From positions 1,736,001 to 1,800,000 of the forward strand of contig JARKIF010000005.1 in the NCBI GenBank assembly GCA_029378245.1: a DNA stretch of 64,000 nucleotides, read 5' to 3'. Shown in pieces: positions 44,363 through 54,225 of this stretch. The first letter of the stretch is position 1; each line of letters starts with the position of its first letter. Both the position numbers and the translations under genes were made by a program. Origin of the DNA: Roridomyces roridus (lineage: Eukaryota; Basidiomycota; Agaricomycetes; Agaricales; Mycenaceae). Under the pieces are notes generated by a model. The model saw nothing but the letters and a program-made list of their open reading frames with translations. It did no database searches and had not been told where the DNA came from.

Positions 44363-46359
44363 GACCCGCCCGAGCACTGGGGCTGGGCTGTATCCTCGAG
44401 TTCAAGATTAAATCGGATCCGTTCGGCCACGACAACCTCCCCTTGCAAGGCCAATTGCGTGTTTGGGAAACATGCACGCATATTCCGTGTCGACCGCTCC
44501 GGCTACATCTTCACCGAAGCCTTCGACTGGTCCCGAAACCGCACGGTCTTTCCCGAGTTCTATTGGCGCCTCTACAACGGTGCCGAAGACGGGCGTGTGC
44601 TGGGCGACGACACCACCCTTTCCGAGCTCTCGGGCGGCGAGAGAAAGGAATTGCGCGTCAAGCTCTCCAAGATCATGGGCTACTCGTCTATGAATCTCGA
44701 CGAAGCCACAGCCATGAGCCGACGCGTTCAAGTCCATGTCAACGGGGAAATGACGTCCGCCTTCACCTTTGGGGAGCCTATATTCCAATCCACGGGGCTC
44801 TGGGGCCGCGGCACCCGGGTAGATCGTGTCGTGATCGGCGACCAAGTGTGCGTGATGAAAGATGCTTGGAGGCAAAAGTGTCGCATGCCCGAGCACCAGT
44901 TCTACGAGGTCATTCGGGATTACATTGAGGAGAACGCTGGTGGTGAATGGCCCGCGGGCCTGTCTGCCTGGATGGGCAGTCTCACCTTGTCTGATATCCA
45001 CACCGACCACCAAACCATCACCGCTGCGCTCCGCCCCAAGGGTGATTCGCGCCTGGATCGTTGCCACGATCGCTCTGTTTTTTCTTCTGTCGACACCACC
45101 CTCGACAACTTCGAGTCCACTCAGCAACTGGTCAAGGCGATCCGGGATGCCATTGCGGGTGAGTTATCCCTCCTGTATCTCTACTCTGTTTCTTACTTGA
45201 CTCCGCGAACAGGCCATGAAATTGCTTACAACGCCGGCGTTCTGCATCGCGACGTCAGTGCCGGAAATGTTCTACTTCTTCCGAAAGGAGGCTTCCTTCT
45301 CGATTTCGACTACAGCACCCTCGTCGACGAAGGCTTCGCCCGTTTCCAAAAATTGTTCCCTACCGAGCAGGAAGAGGAGGAAATGGACAAGACATCCAAG
45401 GATATAACGGTGCGTTTCCTTCGTTCGTCCATTGATCTCCTCTTACGCCTTTCCAGGGCACTTATCCGTTCATGTCCATCGCTTCACTCACACAGTTGTG
45501 TGAACCAGACCCCGAATCATCATTCTGCCATTCAACTACCGACGATTTGCAAGGCTTTTATTGGCTTTTGCTCTGGGTGATTCTTCGCCATACCGAGCAC
45601 AAACACATCTTGGGTTCGGGGGCATGCGCTTCAGTGTTTGACGGTGACGTCGCTGATGTTATGAGGAAAAAGAAGACCTGGGTTTTCAAGTGGGTCACGT
45701 CCAACAGGCGCCACTGCATTGAAATCACAAACAACCCTCCTCTGACCGCACTCGTCGATGAATTGACCAATATAGTCAGCGACTCGATCTCCCGAAAACC
45801 CATCCCTGCTACTCATGAATCTTTTCTGGCCGCATTCGACGTGGCACTGGAATCCACGGGATGGCCGGTGGACGACAAGGCGTTGAAATTCGAGCTTCCC
45901 TACATAGCCGAGGACAAGAAGTTTGGCATGTCTTTTGGTGTCGACGTCGACGTCGACGCCGATGCTACCATGCCTCCGCCATCCCACCCCGCCTCGGCTG
46001 GTTTGGGCGACAATGTCCGGCCCCGGGCGTCTCGGAGTAACAGTAGCCGCAGTCTCAACCAGCCAAACGTCGATCCGCTACCAATTGCTGGTAGCCCCAT
46101 TGCAAGCGGCTCTCATGTATCGACTGCTGGTGGTTCTCAGGGGAAACGCAAGCGGGAGCAGTCGGAGGATGCTCATCCAACTCGCCGTCCCTCGAAGATG
46201 AGGGCGGGAGCTTCTCCAGCGATTCCGGAGGAAGAGCGAGGTTCACAAGTGGAGGACGCCCAAATGACTCGCCGTTCTCCGAGGACGAGGTCTAGAACTT
46301 CCACAGCGGAGGAAACCAAAGGTGCACGTCGTAGCAAGCGCCTAAATCCGACTACATAA
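44363..46359 (+). CDS. FunK1-type fungal protein kinase, 5' end unresolved
   Basis: FunK1 kinases are a large Agaricomycete-specific kinase family. Readable sequence begins DPPEHWGWA, then after a probable 60-nt intron (starting GTATCC, ending TTGCAAG) FGKHARIFRVDRSGYIFTEA. The catalytic region has GHEIAYNAGVLHRDVSAGNV (HRD-type loop, here HRDVSAGN) and GGFLLDFDYSTLVDE (DFD in place of DFG, as usual in this family), then DDLQGFYWLLLWV. Introns 45159-45212 and 45410-45457 are clear. The C-terminal 170 residues are Ser/Arg-rich and basic (KGARRSKRLN). The 5' end is a problem. An in-frame TAA at 44354 precedes the readable part, no start codon is visible in frame, and the segment that normally links the N-lobe (after FEFK-like sequence) to FGKHAR seems shortened. 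It may be 5'-truncated. Confidence 0.8.
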
Positions 46360-46475
46360 CTTCTGTACTTTTATCCCTTGTTATTTTCCTGTGCTTTTGA
46401 GAACGCCGGAGTTTGATGGGCACCTGCCTTGTATGGAAGCGCGTAAGCAACGCGTCCCTGCACCCGACTTCCACC

Positions 46476-47873
46476 ATGGACGACAGTTTAAGTACTGTGT
46501 CTAGCCTGAGCAGCGCAGAGCCCATGGTGACACGTTCTTCCACCGCTTCCGGTCGCAATCTCAGCTTCAATCCCGAGAATGTCGCGTCCATTGCTCAGAA
46601 ACTACTCGACGCGTTACAGGCGTTTACAAAGTCCAGGAACAAAAAGACGGTGTCTATGGACAGTTCGGAATATGAGCAGCTCGTCTCGCGCGCGGAACAA
46701 CTCGTTCTCCTGACATCCACCTTGTCCTCGGCGAGCAAAGTCCGAGACGATGCGCTGTCTCTCCAGATTTCCCGGCTGTCCGGCCAGCTTGGCCAAATTC
46801 AAACTCATCTTGGATTGAACCCCGTGCCGGCTGCCCCAGCGCCCATCTCTATTCTCGACGGCGTTCGTCACAGTTCCTTGTATCTCAGGGACGGTAATTT
46901 GGTCATCGCAGCTCCCGTCCTAGAAGGCGCTGGTGGGACGCTCCTCTTCCGTGTCCACCAGTCCATGCTTTCCATGCAGTCCCCCGTTTTCGCCTCCATG
47001 TTCACTCTCCCTCCGCCAGGGACGAACCTCGACGTGTACGACGGCGTGCCATATGTGCATCTACCTGATGACTCCAGAGACATCGAGAGCGTCCTCAAGG
47101 TGCTATATGACCCTTTGTATGTGTTTAATTTCCTTCAAATCCACGTCTCACACTCGGATAGCGAACTTCCGCATAAACGACTAGACCCGAAAACACCAAT
47201 CCGGGTCCGCCGAGCGCTCGCAATGGCCACCAAGTATGAGATGGATAATCTCAGAAACCGCATCGTCACTCAGGTGGAGGCCGATTGGCCTAGCTCGCTG
47301 GCAGAGTGGGATAGACTTGAAATGGAGGCCCGTGCTTTACAGGAAGAACATGATGCGAACGATGAGCAGAAGGTCGACGGCCTCTACCTCGACGATCGAC
47401 TCCCAGAGCCCATAACCGCCATCCGACTTTCCAGGGATTTCCAGATTCCAAAGATCCTCCCCGCAGCCGTCTACCATCTTTCACGCCTCCATGTTGGCGA
47501 CGATTGGTTGCAGTTGCGTCAGGAACCCAACCAGCTCCAGCTCACCCGCACAGCGCGATGGGACCTTGCCGAAGCAGAGGATTTGAAGATGCTGCTCAGA
47601 GTACGCGAGACGATCAGTGATTTTCCGTTGGTGCGGCCCAAAGCCTCCAATTCGTGCACGTCGCCGAGCGAGTGCCGTCGGTGGAGGGATACTCGCCATT
47701 TCATATGGATTACTGAAAAGGACATCCTGCAAGTCATGAGGAAATTTATAGAGGCACGGCCGTCTCGTTCTTTGTGCAAGTACTGCTGGAATGACGCGAA
47801 AAGTGTGATTGAAACTGATAGAGAAGAGCTTTGGGCCGATATCGTTGCCGCAATCGCAGAGTTTGACAAGTAG
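46476..47873 (+). CDS. BTB/POZ-domain protein
   Basis: BTB domains mediate dimerisation and often link substrates to Cul3 ligases; in fungi many such proteins have no known role. Two exons (46476-47116 and 47162-47873) encode about 450 aa. The BTB fold runs from about residue 130: SSLYLRDGNLVIAAP, then LLFRVHQSMLSMQSPVFASM, then YVHLPDDSRDIESVLKVLYD. The post-BTB part reads PIRVRRALAMATKYEMDNLR followed by RIV and EADWPSSLAEWDR, typical of the Agaricomycete BTB expansion. The 45-nt intron is a multiple of three and has no stop, so the frame stays open when it is retained, but splicing restores YDPFELPHKR. The ATG at 46476 has a perfect CCACC context. A coiled coil precedes the BTB domain. It is convergent with SVP26, 49 bp apart. 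Confidence 0.87.
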   Translation: MDDSLSTVSSLSSAEPMVTRSSTASGRNLSFNPENVASIAQKLLDALQAFTKSRNKKTVSMDSSEYEQLVSRAEQLVLLTSTLSSASKVRDDALSLQISRLSGQLGQIQTHLGLNPVPAAPAPISILDGVRHSSLYLRDGNLVIAAPVLEGAGGTLLFRVHQSMLSMQSPVFASMFTLPPPGTNLDVYDGVPYVHLPDDSRDIESVLKVLYDPLYVFNFLQIHVSHSDSELPHKRLDPKTPIRVRRALAMATKYEMDNLRNRIVTQVEADWPSSLAEWDRLEMEARALQEEHDANDEQKVDGLYLDDRLPEPITAIRLSRDFQIPKILPAAVYHLSRLHVGDDWLQLRQEPNQLQLTRTARWDLAEAEDLKMLLRVRETISDFPLVRPKASNSCTSPSECRRWRDTRHFIWITEKDILQVMRKFIEARPSRSLCKYCWNDAKSVIETDREELWADIVAAIAEFDK

Positions 47874-47922
47874 TTCGTGCTATCACATAATTATCCAATA
47901 CAGTGCAATGTTCTCCTGGTAC

Positions 47923-48962
47923 TCATCCAAACGTATTTTCCTCTGGCAGAATGCTGCGTCTCTGTCCCAACGAAGACTCGCCCGAGACGGTTCGCATGAC
48001 ACGTCTCGGAGGCGTATGCAGCTTGAAATTGCTCGCATTCAGCTGTGCGTCCAGTTCCTCTGGTCTCGGGCGGGGCGATCGCGGTGGGGTAAGAGTGCTG
48101 TATCGCGAGGGAGACGGGAGGGGTTGGAGGAGAGGCGAACGAGGGGGTATGGGACCTGGCGAGTGCGGAGTGAGAATGCCTTCGGGCGTTTGGTAGCGCG
48201 TGGAGCGGAAGCGAAGGAGGGAGCGGAATAGCGAAACACGATTCTTGGTGTACTTGAGCGCGTCCCCGGGAGCACCTTCGCTGACTAGAAGACATGTCAG
48301 AGAGATATTGGAGACAGAAAAGCAACGTACCAGCACTTGCACCGGTCACTGGCAAGGCATTATCGTTGGCGCTCAGGCTGAGGAATAGAAACAGAGGGGC
48401 CGCCCAGACGCAGATGCCGAAAAAGGTCGCGATTTCGGTGAAGCCTGGGACACCCTTTGGAGTTGGCATACCGTGACCACGGAATGCACGACTATGCCTC
48501 GCATCCTGTGAGACTCGCGCAAAGTGGAAGAACCAGAGAAAGTGGTCGGCAATGACGAGAATGCACGAGCCAATGAAGGAAAGAGAGGAGAGGGAGATGA
48601 CGGGCCATGTGCCGGAAAAGTTTTGCAAGTAAACGACATGGCAAACGGCGGAGAAGGCGGTATGGGCGAGTGGTAGAGAGTCGGAAAGGTAAAGTATCCC
48701 GTGTAGCGCAATGATGGCCTTGGGACGTTAGTGAAGAGATTCACGCGCGTCTGGCAACCACGCACATATATGCTTCGTTGGCCCACTGTTTTGGCGAGGC
48801 GAGAATGCTCCTCAATCAACTCTGAGATGTACAAAAGGCCGCTTGCTAGTGAAAGGGTCACGAAACCAAAGGCAACCAGCACCGCGCCGTAACTGTATTT
48901 CCGAGTTAGAGATTAGCGGGGCAAGGAAATAAGGCTCGCCTGAGGTAGAATAGCAAGCCCAT
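47923..48962 (-). CDS. SVP26: ER-Golgi membrane protein Svp26/TEX261
   Basis: Svp26 is a multi-pass COPII adaptor that packages glycosyltransferases and other type II proteins for ER exit. Four exons (48940-48962, 48766-48892, 48331-48718, 47923-48284) give about 299 aa. Membrane segments include GAVLVAFGFVTLSLASGLLY, LSSLSFIGSCILVIADHFLW and the highly conserved FFGICVWAAPLFLFLSLSAN followed by DNALP. The C-terminal 110 residues are a cytosolic Ser/Arg/Pro-rich tail. The first exon encodes only MGLLFYL plus two bases. Its donor is GCGAGC, with no GT available, and the acceptor is TACAG, so this looks like a GC-AG intron. The join gives LSYGAVLV, as expected. It is divergent from DID2 with 107 bp between starts. 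Conservation of the membrane part makes the call firm. Confidence 0.88.
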
Positions 48963-49069
48963 GGTTTTTGAGGTAACACGTCGACTTGCGCGTAAAAGGC
49001 AGAGTGCCTGATCGCGAGATCACTCCGAAGTTTCCATTTCGGGCCGCGCAGCCTCCTCCTCTCCCCACC

Positions 49070-49879
49070 ATGAGCAACCTCGAGAGCAAGTTCAAGCTCA
49101 TCTCTACTGGAATTCAGCTAACTTGTCTCTAGAAACACTCTTCCAACTCAAGGTCCTATTGCTTCACTCGAGTGACTGACATCATCCTCATCGCTTGTCC
49201 AGTTTACCGCAAAGACGCTGAATCGTCAGGCCAAGAAGGCTCAGAAGGACGAAAACTCAGAAAAGTCTCGTCTGAAGAAGGCAGGGCGTTGGTTTGTTCA
49301 CGCTGAGTACTCCACTCACCTCGAATGCAGGCGCTGCAGCAAGGCAACAACGATGGTGCCAGAATATACGCCTCGAATGCGATCCGGAAGAAGAGCGAAG
49401 CACTGAATCTTCTGCGACTCTCCAGCCGCATAGACGCGGTTGCCAGCCGTGTGGAGACTGCTGTTACGATGCGACAAGTGACGGGAAATATGACCTCAGT
49501 GGTCCGTGGCATGGACAAGGCGATGGAGAGCATGAACCTCGAACGGGTACGTATCTTACCCCTGATCTTCATCGGTGCCCTCAATCCCGGCTAGATATCC
49601 ATGGTCATGGACAAGTTCGAGTCCCAATTCGCGGACCTGGATGTCCAAACCTCGTACATGGAGGACGCCATGGGCTCGACTACGGCTGTGTCTACGCCGC
49701 AAGACCAAATCGACTCACTTATGAGGCAGACGGCTGAAGAAGCGGACATTGAGTTGCAGCATGATCTCGCAGCCAAAGACTTGGAGCCGGTCGCTGCTGT
49801 GCCATCGGCACGAGACAAAGTTGGGGAGGAGGACGCGAAACTTGCCGACCGACTCCGGGCCCTGCGGCCTGCGACATAG
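49070..49879 (+). CDS. DID2: ESCRT-III regulator Did2/CHMP1 (Vps46)
   Basis: Did2/CHMP1 recruits Vps4 to ESCRT-III at endosomes. Five exons (49070-49085, 49133-49152, 49203-49280, 49331-49546, 49595-49879) give about 204 aa, the normal length. The sequence follows human CHMP1 closely: [78 protein letters not shown] and [10 protein letters not shown]. The C-terminal MIM1-type helix is [11 protein letters not shown]. Two introns appear to use GC donors: intron 1 (GCAAGT at 49086) and intron 3 (GCAGGG at 49281). No GT donor keeps the frame in either place, and the resulting junctions LEKTL and LKKALQQGN match the family. Identity is certain. Splice forms should be checked by transcripts. Confidence 0.93.
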
Positions 49880-50043
49880 CCATAATAATTAATGAATTCT
49901 GTTGTATTAGTATTAGAGGCTATCCATGGACTTGAGGATGTTGCCTCGGACGGCTGTAGGTACTAGGCGGCGCCCATCAAATCGTGGCGGTGAAGCGGAT
50001 CCTTCCTTCGACTTTCGCGGTCCCACCACCCTCTTTCTATGTT

Positions 50044-52011
50044 ATGCAACTCCATCTCCTTCCTGTCGCATTACTCGCACTCCTAGCCTCAACCATATCT
50101 GCTCAGGTGCCTATTCCACAGGTATGTGTTTTTTGCTAGCCGCTTTTCCCCCGCGTTCATGCTGTTTCCCAGCCTTCCGCACAATTGGTGAGCGCGCAGC
50201 GACGTGAATAACCCGGAAATCTCATATCTCTCGGCCTCGTAGCTATCATGGAACGGCCAGGATCCCTGTGAACTGAAACAATTGTTCGCAAAGCCTTGCA
50301 GTCCACCTAGTTCACGACTACGACTCCGTGGTGAGAACAGTCGCGACTTTGACGAATTCTTGTAACCATTGCAGACGATAACGACGACAATGACACGACA
50401 CAACCACGAGTAACGCCTAATCCGTGTACTTGCTCGAACGTATACTTCAACCTCTGGTCTGCTTGCTTGTCGTCCACGCCCACGGGATTGGCAAATTCCA
50501 CCCTGCCTGTTTGCGGCCAGTTGGAGGAGGATTGCGCGCAGAGCTCGTTTAATATCACGGTGCAGCCTCCCCCAGAGCAAGAGACGAGTTATCCACCGTG
50601 GGCCTATACCGCTCTCCCGGCGTCGAATGGTACCTTTGACATTGCTGCGGCTGTCCAATGTACGTCCGTTCATACAATTGACGGTGCGATCGGTGACACC
50701 AAGCCGCAGCTGCGAGTACGTCACAGCAACACAAGTGGACGGTCATTCAGATCGTGGTCCCAATTATTGCTGGCTTCACAGTTGGGATCGTCCTCCTCGT
50801 CGCATTCTACTTCTACCGCCGCCGCAAAAATCCCAACCGCAGAGGCATGTCTGCTGGGACCCGTGGTCATTTCCACTTTCCCTCCATTTCCAGCCTCAAC
50901 AAGGTCCGCGAGGTGAACCGCAGCACCTCCTGGAGCATCGACGACCCTCGAGAGGACCTGCAGGAGTATCAATTCGTCTCGTACCCTTCTTCACTCCAAG
51001 GTTCGCATACGAGCGGCCACGTTCGGCTGTCTTCCTCGTCATCAGGGACAACCCCAGCTGGACCTCCGATGCTTAAAATACCGCGGGATCCTATCTGGGC
51101 TTGGCCGGGCAAATCAATGTTCCAGGGCTCCCTCCATCGTATTCCTCGACCCTGGAGAAGTACGAAACGTGTTGCTGTTCAGAACATGCCTGGGTACCGG
51201 AAATTCCGTGTAGATGGTACCGATTCCGACTCGCCGCTTTCTCGGCGTCCGCACGAGGAGAGTCTTTTGGGTCACTATGCAGGCCGTAGTCGGACAAACC
51301 TGCAGAACGAGGCTATATTTGAGAACGAAGACGACAGTGACAGTGACAGCGAGGCGGAAGCATTGCCTCTTATTCCAGAGCAGCATTCTGTATCGAACCA
51401 TGATGCGCAACCTGCACCGGTCATAGCATCTTCGCCACCGCAAGCGGACTCGCTCTCAAGAGTGACGCCACGCCCAATACCTCCTCTCACAGCCCCGCCG
51501 ACAACGGCGCTCCCGTTACCGCCTCCACTTCAGCAGTCACCAACGCGGACATCCAGAACAACTGTGTGGATCAATTTCCATTCTTGAACGGTTCACTGAC
51601 CTCTGTTCATAGCGATCTCATCCCGCGTTTCCCCCTGCGCCAACATCTCCACCTCCTCCACCGCCGACTGTCACCAGGCGAACTCCTCGAGCCCCTAGGC
51701 CTGCTCTGCCAACTTTCCCTCCAGAACTAATTCCTTCAGCTCCTCCTCCCATAGGTGCCCCTCCCCCGCGGCGACGCCAGAGCAGCGAAGGAACTTCCAT
51801 AGTTTTGCCTGACACCCCCACACCGCCGTACATCCCCGCCACTCGTCCTGCGCCCGTGCAGGTTTCCGAGGATGTGACAGACAGCCCACCCAATTCGGCT
51901 CCACCCTACATCCTACGTCCATCGCAGGACCTTGTGCATTCGCCTCTCATTCCTGCCGTGGTTCCGCAGAACCAGCGCGCAGTGCGGAGGCTCCCACTTC
52001 TACCAAGCTAG
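50044..52011 (+). CDS. Single-pass membrane protein with Cys-rich ectodomain
   Basis: A signal peptide (MQLHLLPVALLALLASTISA) opens exon 50044-50121. Short exons follow (50173-50187, then from 50243). The ectodomain has WNGQDPCEL, NPCTCSNVYFNLWSACLSS, NGT sequons and WAYTALPASNGTFDIAAAVQ. This W-x-x-x-x-x-PC and CxC pattern is common in Agaricomycete membrane proteins of unknown role. The transmembrane helix VPIIAGFTVGIVLLVAFYFY with RRRK stop-transfer lies at about 50757-50828. The cytosolic tail is long, Ser/Pro-rich and contains an acidic DDSDSDSEAEALPL stretch. One likely splice (51001 to 51126) gives LQGLPPSYSSTLEKYE, a PPxY motif. I could not connect all tail exons in frame, so exon structure after about 51000 is provisional. 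Ligand and function are unknown. Confidence 0.62.
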
Positions 52012-52442
52012 TGCGACTGTTCGACGCTTGATCGCGTCCCGTCGTGGATATACATCTCACCACCTAGCACGGCCCTCAGGGATGTGCTTTTTCTGACCCT
52101 CCCGCTAGTATCGTGGGTCTGCCGCTGTCTGATATTGCCATACGTGTACATTGGACGCTCGTATCTTTATTTACCCTTCGACGATACCCTGCAAGGACCT
52201 TGATCTATGTGAATTACCGTGTACATACTGTAGCACCAAAATTGAATGGGACGCTTCGAATGTTGAACAAGGTGTTCTTCTCCCTTGTGTGGCCGATCAT
52301 CAAAATGACATCTGCTTCCGCCAACTGTCTATAACGCTACCTCCTTGTGTGCTATACGCAGCCTATAGGTTTCGTCCCCGTCCTCGCCTGCCTGGCACCT
52401 CCATGTCCTCCCCCTGTCCTCAATAAACCGCGCCGTTCCCCC
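52012..52442. other. Intergenic region, no gene seen
   Basis: 431 bp between two same-strand membrane-protein genes. It must hold the 3' UTR of one and the promoter of the other. Short open frames here have no coding character. No repeat or RNA gene was noticed. Confidence 0.5.
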
Positions 52443-54140
52443 ATGGCGATTGACAAATTCACTTTGTTTCGCATAATGTGCGTCGACCTCTGAATCCGCG
52501 GATGCTTCCAAACCCTCAACGTGGAAAGCGTGGAATTTTGTCTTTCTGACCGAAAACTGCAGATCCTTTACCTTGGCCGCTGGAGATGTGTTTCAAACCA
52601 TTCCCGCTACTTTCAACTTGTATAAAAAGCAATGGGTGCGTGCAGTCGTCGGTTCATCGCGACTACTGTTGCCAACCGTTTGCGAGCAGGTCAACGGAAG
52701 TTTGAGCCCTGTCTGTTTTTTCTACGCCATGGTGAGTCTCATGCCACCCCCGTGTCCGGCTTTTCTGGAAATCGGCAGGCTCGGTACATGACCATTATTT
52801 CCCTTGTATCCAACGGCATTGGTTAGTCGGACTCGCCTACTTGTGATCGTGCGCTGCAACTCCCTGTAGGCTTTTTCGGGACCAATTTCACTCCCGCTTC
52901 GTGCAAGCGTTACTATATGTTGCCCAACTCAACAGCCTGCGAGTCCATGTTCAGCTCCATCTCTTCGTTCGCTGATCTTCCCGTTAGTTCTCGCTGGTGT
53001 CGCTGTGCAATTTCTCGTGTTCATAAGAACATACGCCATATCCGGACGTTCGAGACGGGTGTATTATCTTTTGGGTTCAGTCATGCTATTATTATTTCCT
53101 GTGAGTGTGCGATCTTGCGTCTTGCTGCACTGTATTGACCTCCTTTAGGTTCAAGCTTTTGGAATTGCGTATCATCGGGATGTGAGTTACGAGCCGTATT
53201 TTCTACCTGGACCTGACATTTATTCCCCAGCCATTTCTATCCAACGTGAGCACCGAAATACCGCGATGGTTTCCCGACTCTGATGATTTCTCAGGGATCC
53301 TGCAAAGGAAAAGTTCTACATCCCGGGGAGGTGGGCAGTATATCATTCAGCCATCTATCCGCTAAACCCTCTCTAGCCGGATTGGAACATTGTGTGATTA
53401 TACACCCTCATTCTTTCTGGGCTGCCGCTGACAGTGCCAAAGTTATTATAGTGCACACATGACTTTCGATCTACTTGCCTGCGCAACAGCCACATGCTTC
53501 CTGGTCTCAGCATATCGCGTCTCCGGTCAATTGTGAGTCGGCTTGTTATAGGCTGCACCACGGCTTTCTCACTGTATACAGTTCTGCCTCCAAATTCGTC
53601 AGCCGGGTCCTTCGGACTGGCTTGCTATACTTTGTCGTCGTGTTCCTCGTCAACCTGTGAGTCAAGGCATTGTGGGCAATTCACCGACTTGATCTCTCGC
53701 TAGATGGGTTGTATTGGAATTCGCCTATGTGTTTTCATCCGGCGCCGCTTCTACACTTCCTCTGGCTGTGGTCCTAATTGGTATGTTCTGTGCAATCCAG
53801 TGGACATTTGTACTTACACCCAACAGCCGCACAACATCTGGTCCTCAGCACCCAACGTATGATGGGTGATGATAGCCTTATTGACGACTATTACCGTTCA
53901 GGTAGTCGAAATCGGAACCCGAAAGACAGCGGTCCAGCACTCTTCCTGCATCCGAGCAACGCCCAAGATGTAGAGCTCGAAGCTGGCGCCTTTGCGGTCA
54001 CCGACAACTCTCGCCAGCCGTCTACAGAAGGCGGTCGAGACGGTCTTCTCAGCACTGGTCAACATAAAGGAGATTCGGCGGACGATGGCAGTATAGCAAC
54101 ATCCCGCGCGGGCGGCAAGGGCGATTTGGGAGTTCCATAG
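52443..54140 (+). CDS. Multi-pass (about 7-TM) Agaricomycete membrane protein
   Basis: About eleven short exons can be joined in phase from ATG 52443 (MAIDKFTLFRIISFTLAAGD). Reconstructed segments include PATFNLYKKQW, VCFFYAM-ARYMTIISLVSN, GFFGTNFTPASCKRYYML, LAGVAVQFLVFIRTYAISGR, YYLLGSVMLLLFP, VQAFGIAYHRD, PDWNIVAHMTFDLLACATAT, CFLVSAYRVSGQ, TGLLYFVVVFLVNL and LWVVLEFAYVFSSGAASTLP. This pattern matches a basidiomycete-specific family of predicted seven-helix proteins of unknown function. The R-T-Y-A-I motif after helix 3 is typical of it. The cytosolic tail (about 100 residues, DDYYRSGSRNRNPKDSG onward) ends GDLGVP at 54140. One junction (after NSTA, near 52938) works only with a GC donor (T-GCGAGT). 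The model was assembled by eye, so small exons may be shifted. Confidence 0.65.
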
Positions 54141-54225
54141 AAGCACACCGATGTCTTAAACCACTGTATCATGGCTTTTTTAAAGGGTAACGAGCGATTA
54201 GTAAATAAGTTAAACAATAGAAGTA

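Noticed and set aside
45935..45965. Short repeat GTCGACGTCGACGTCGACGC in the FunK1 tail
   Set aside because: In-frame codons for Val-Asp repeats; ordinary low-complexity coding sequence.
51100..51300. Two overlapping open frames in the tail of the Cys-rich membrane protein
   Set aside because: I could not connect either frame to the rest in a consistent phase, so no exact exon list is given.
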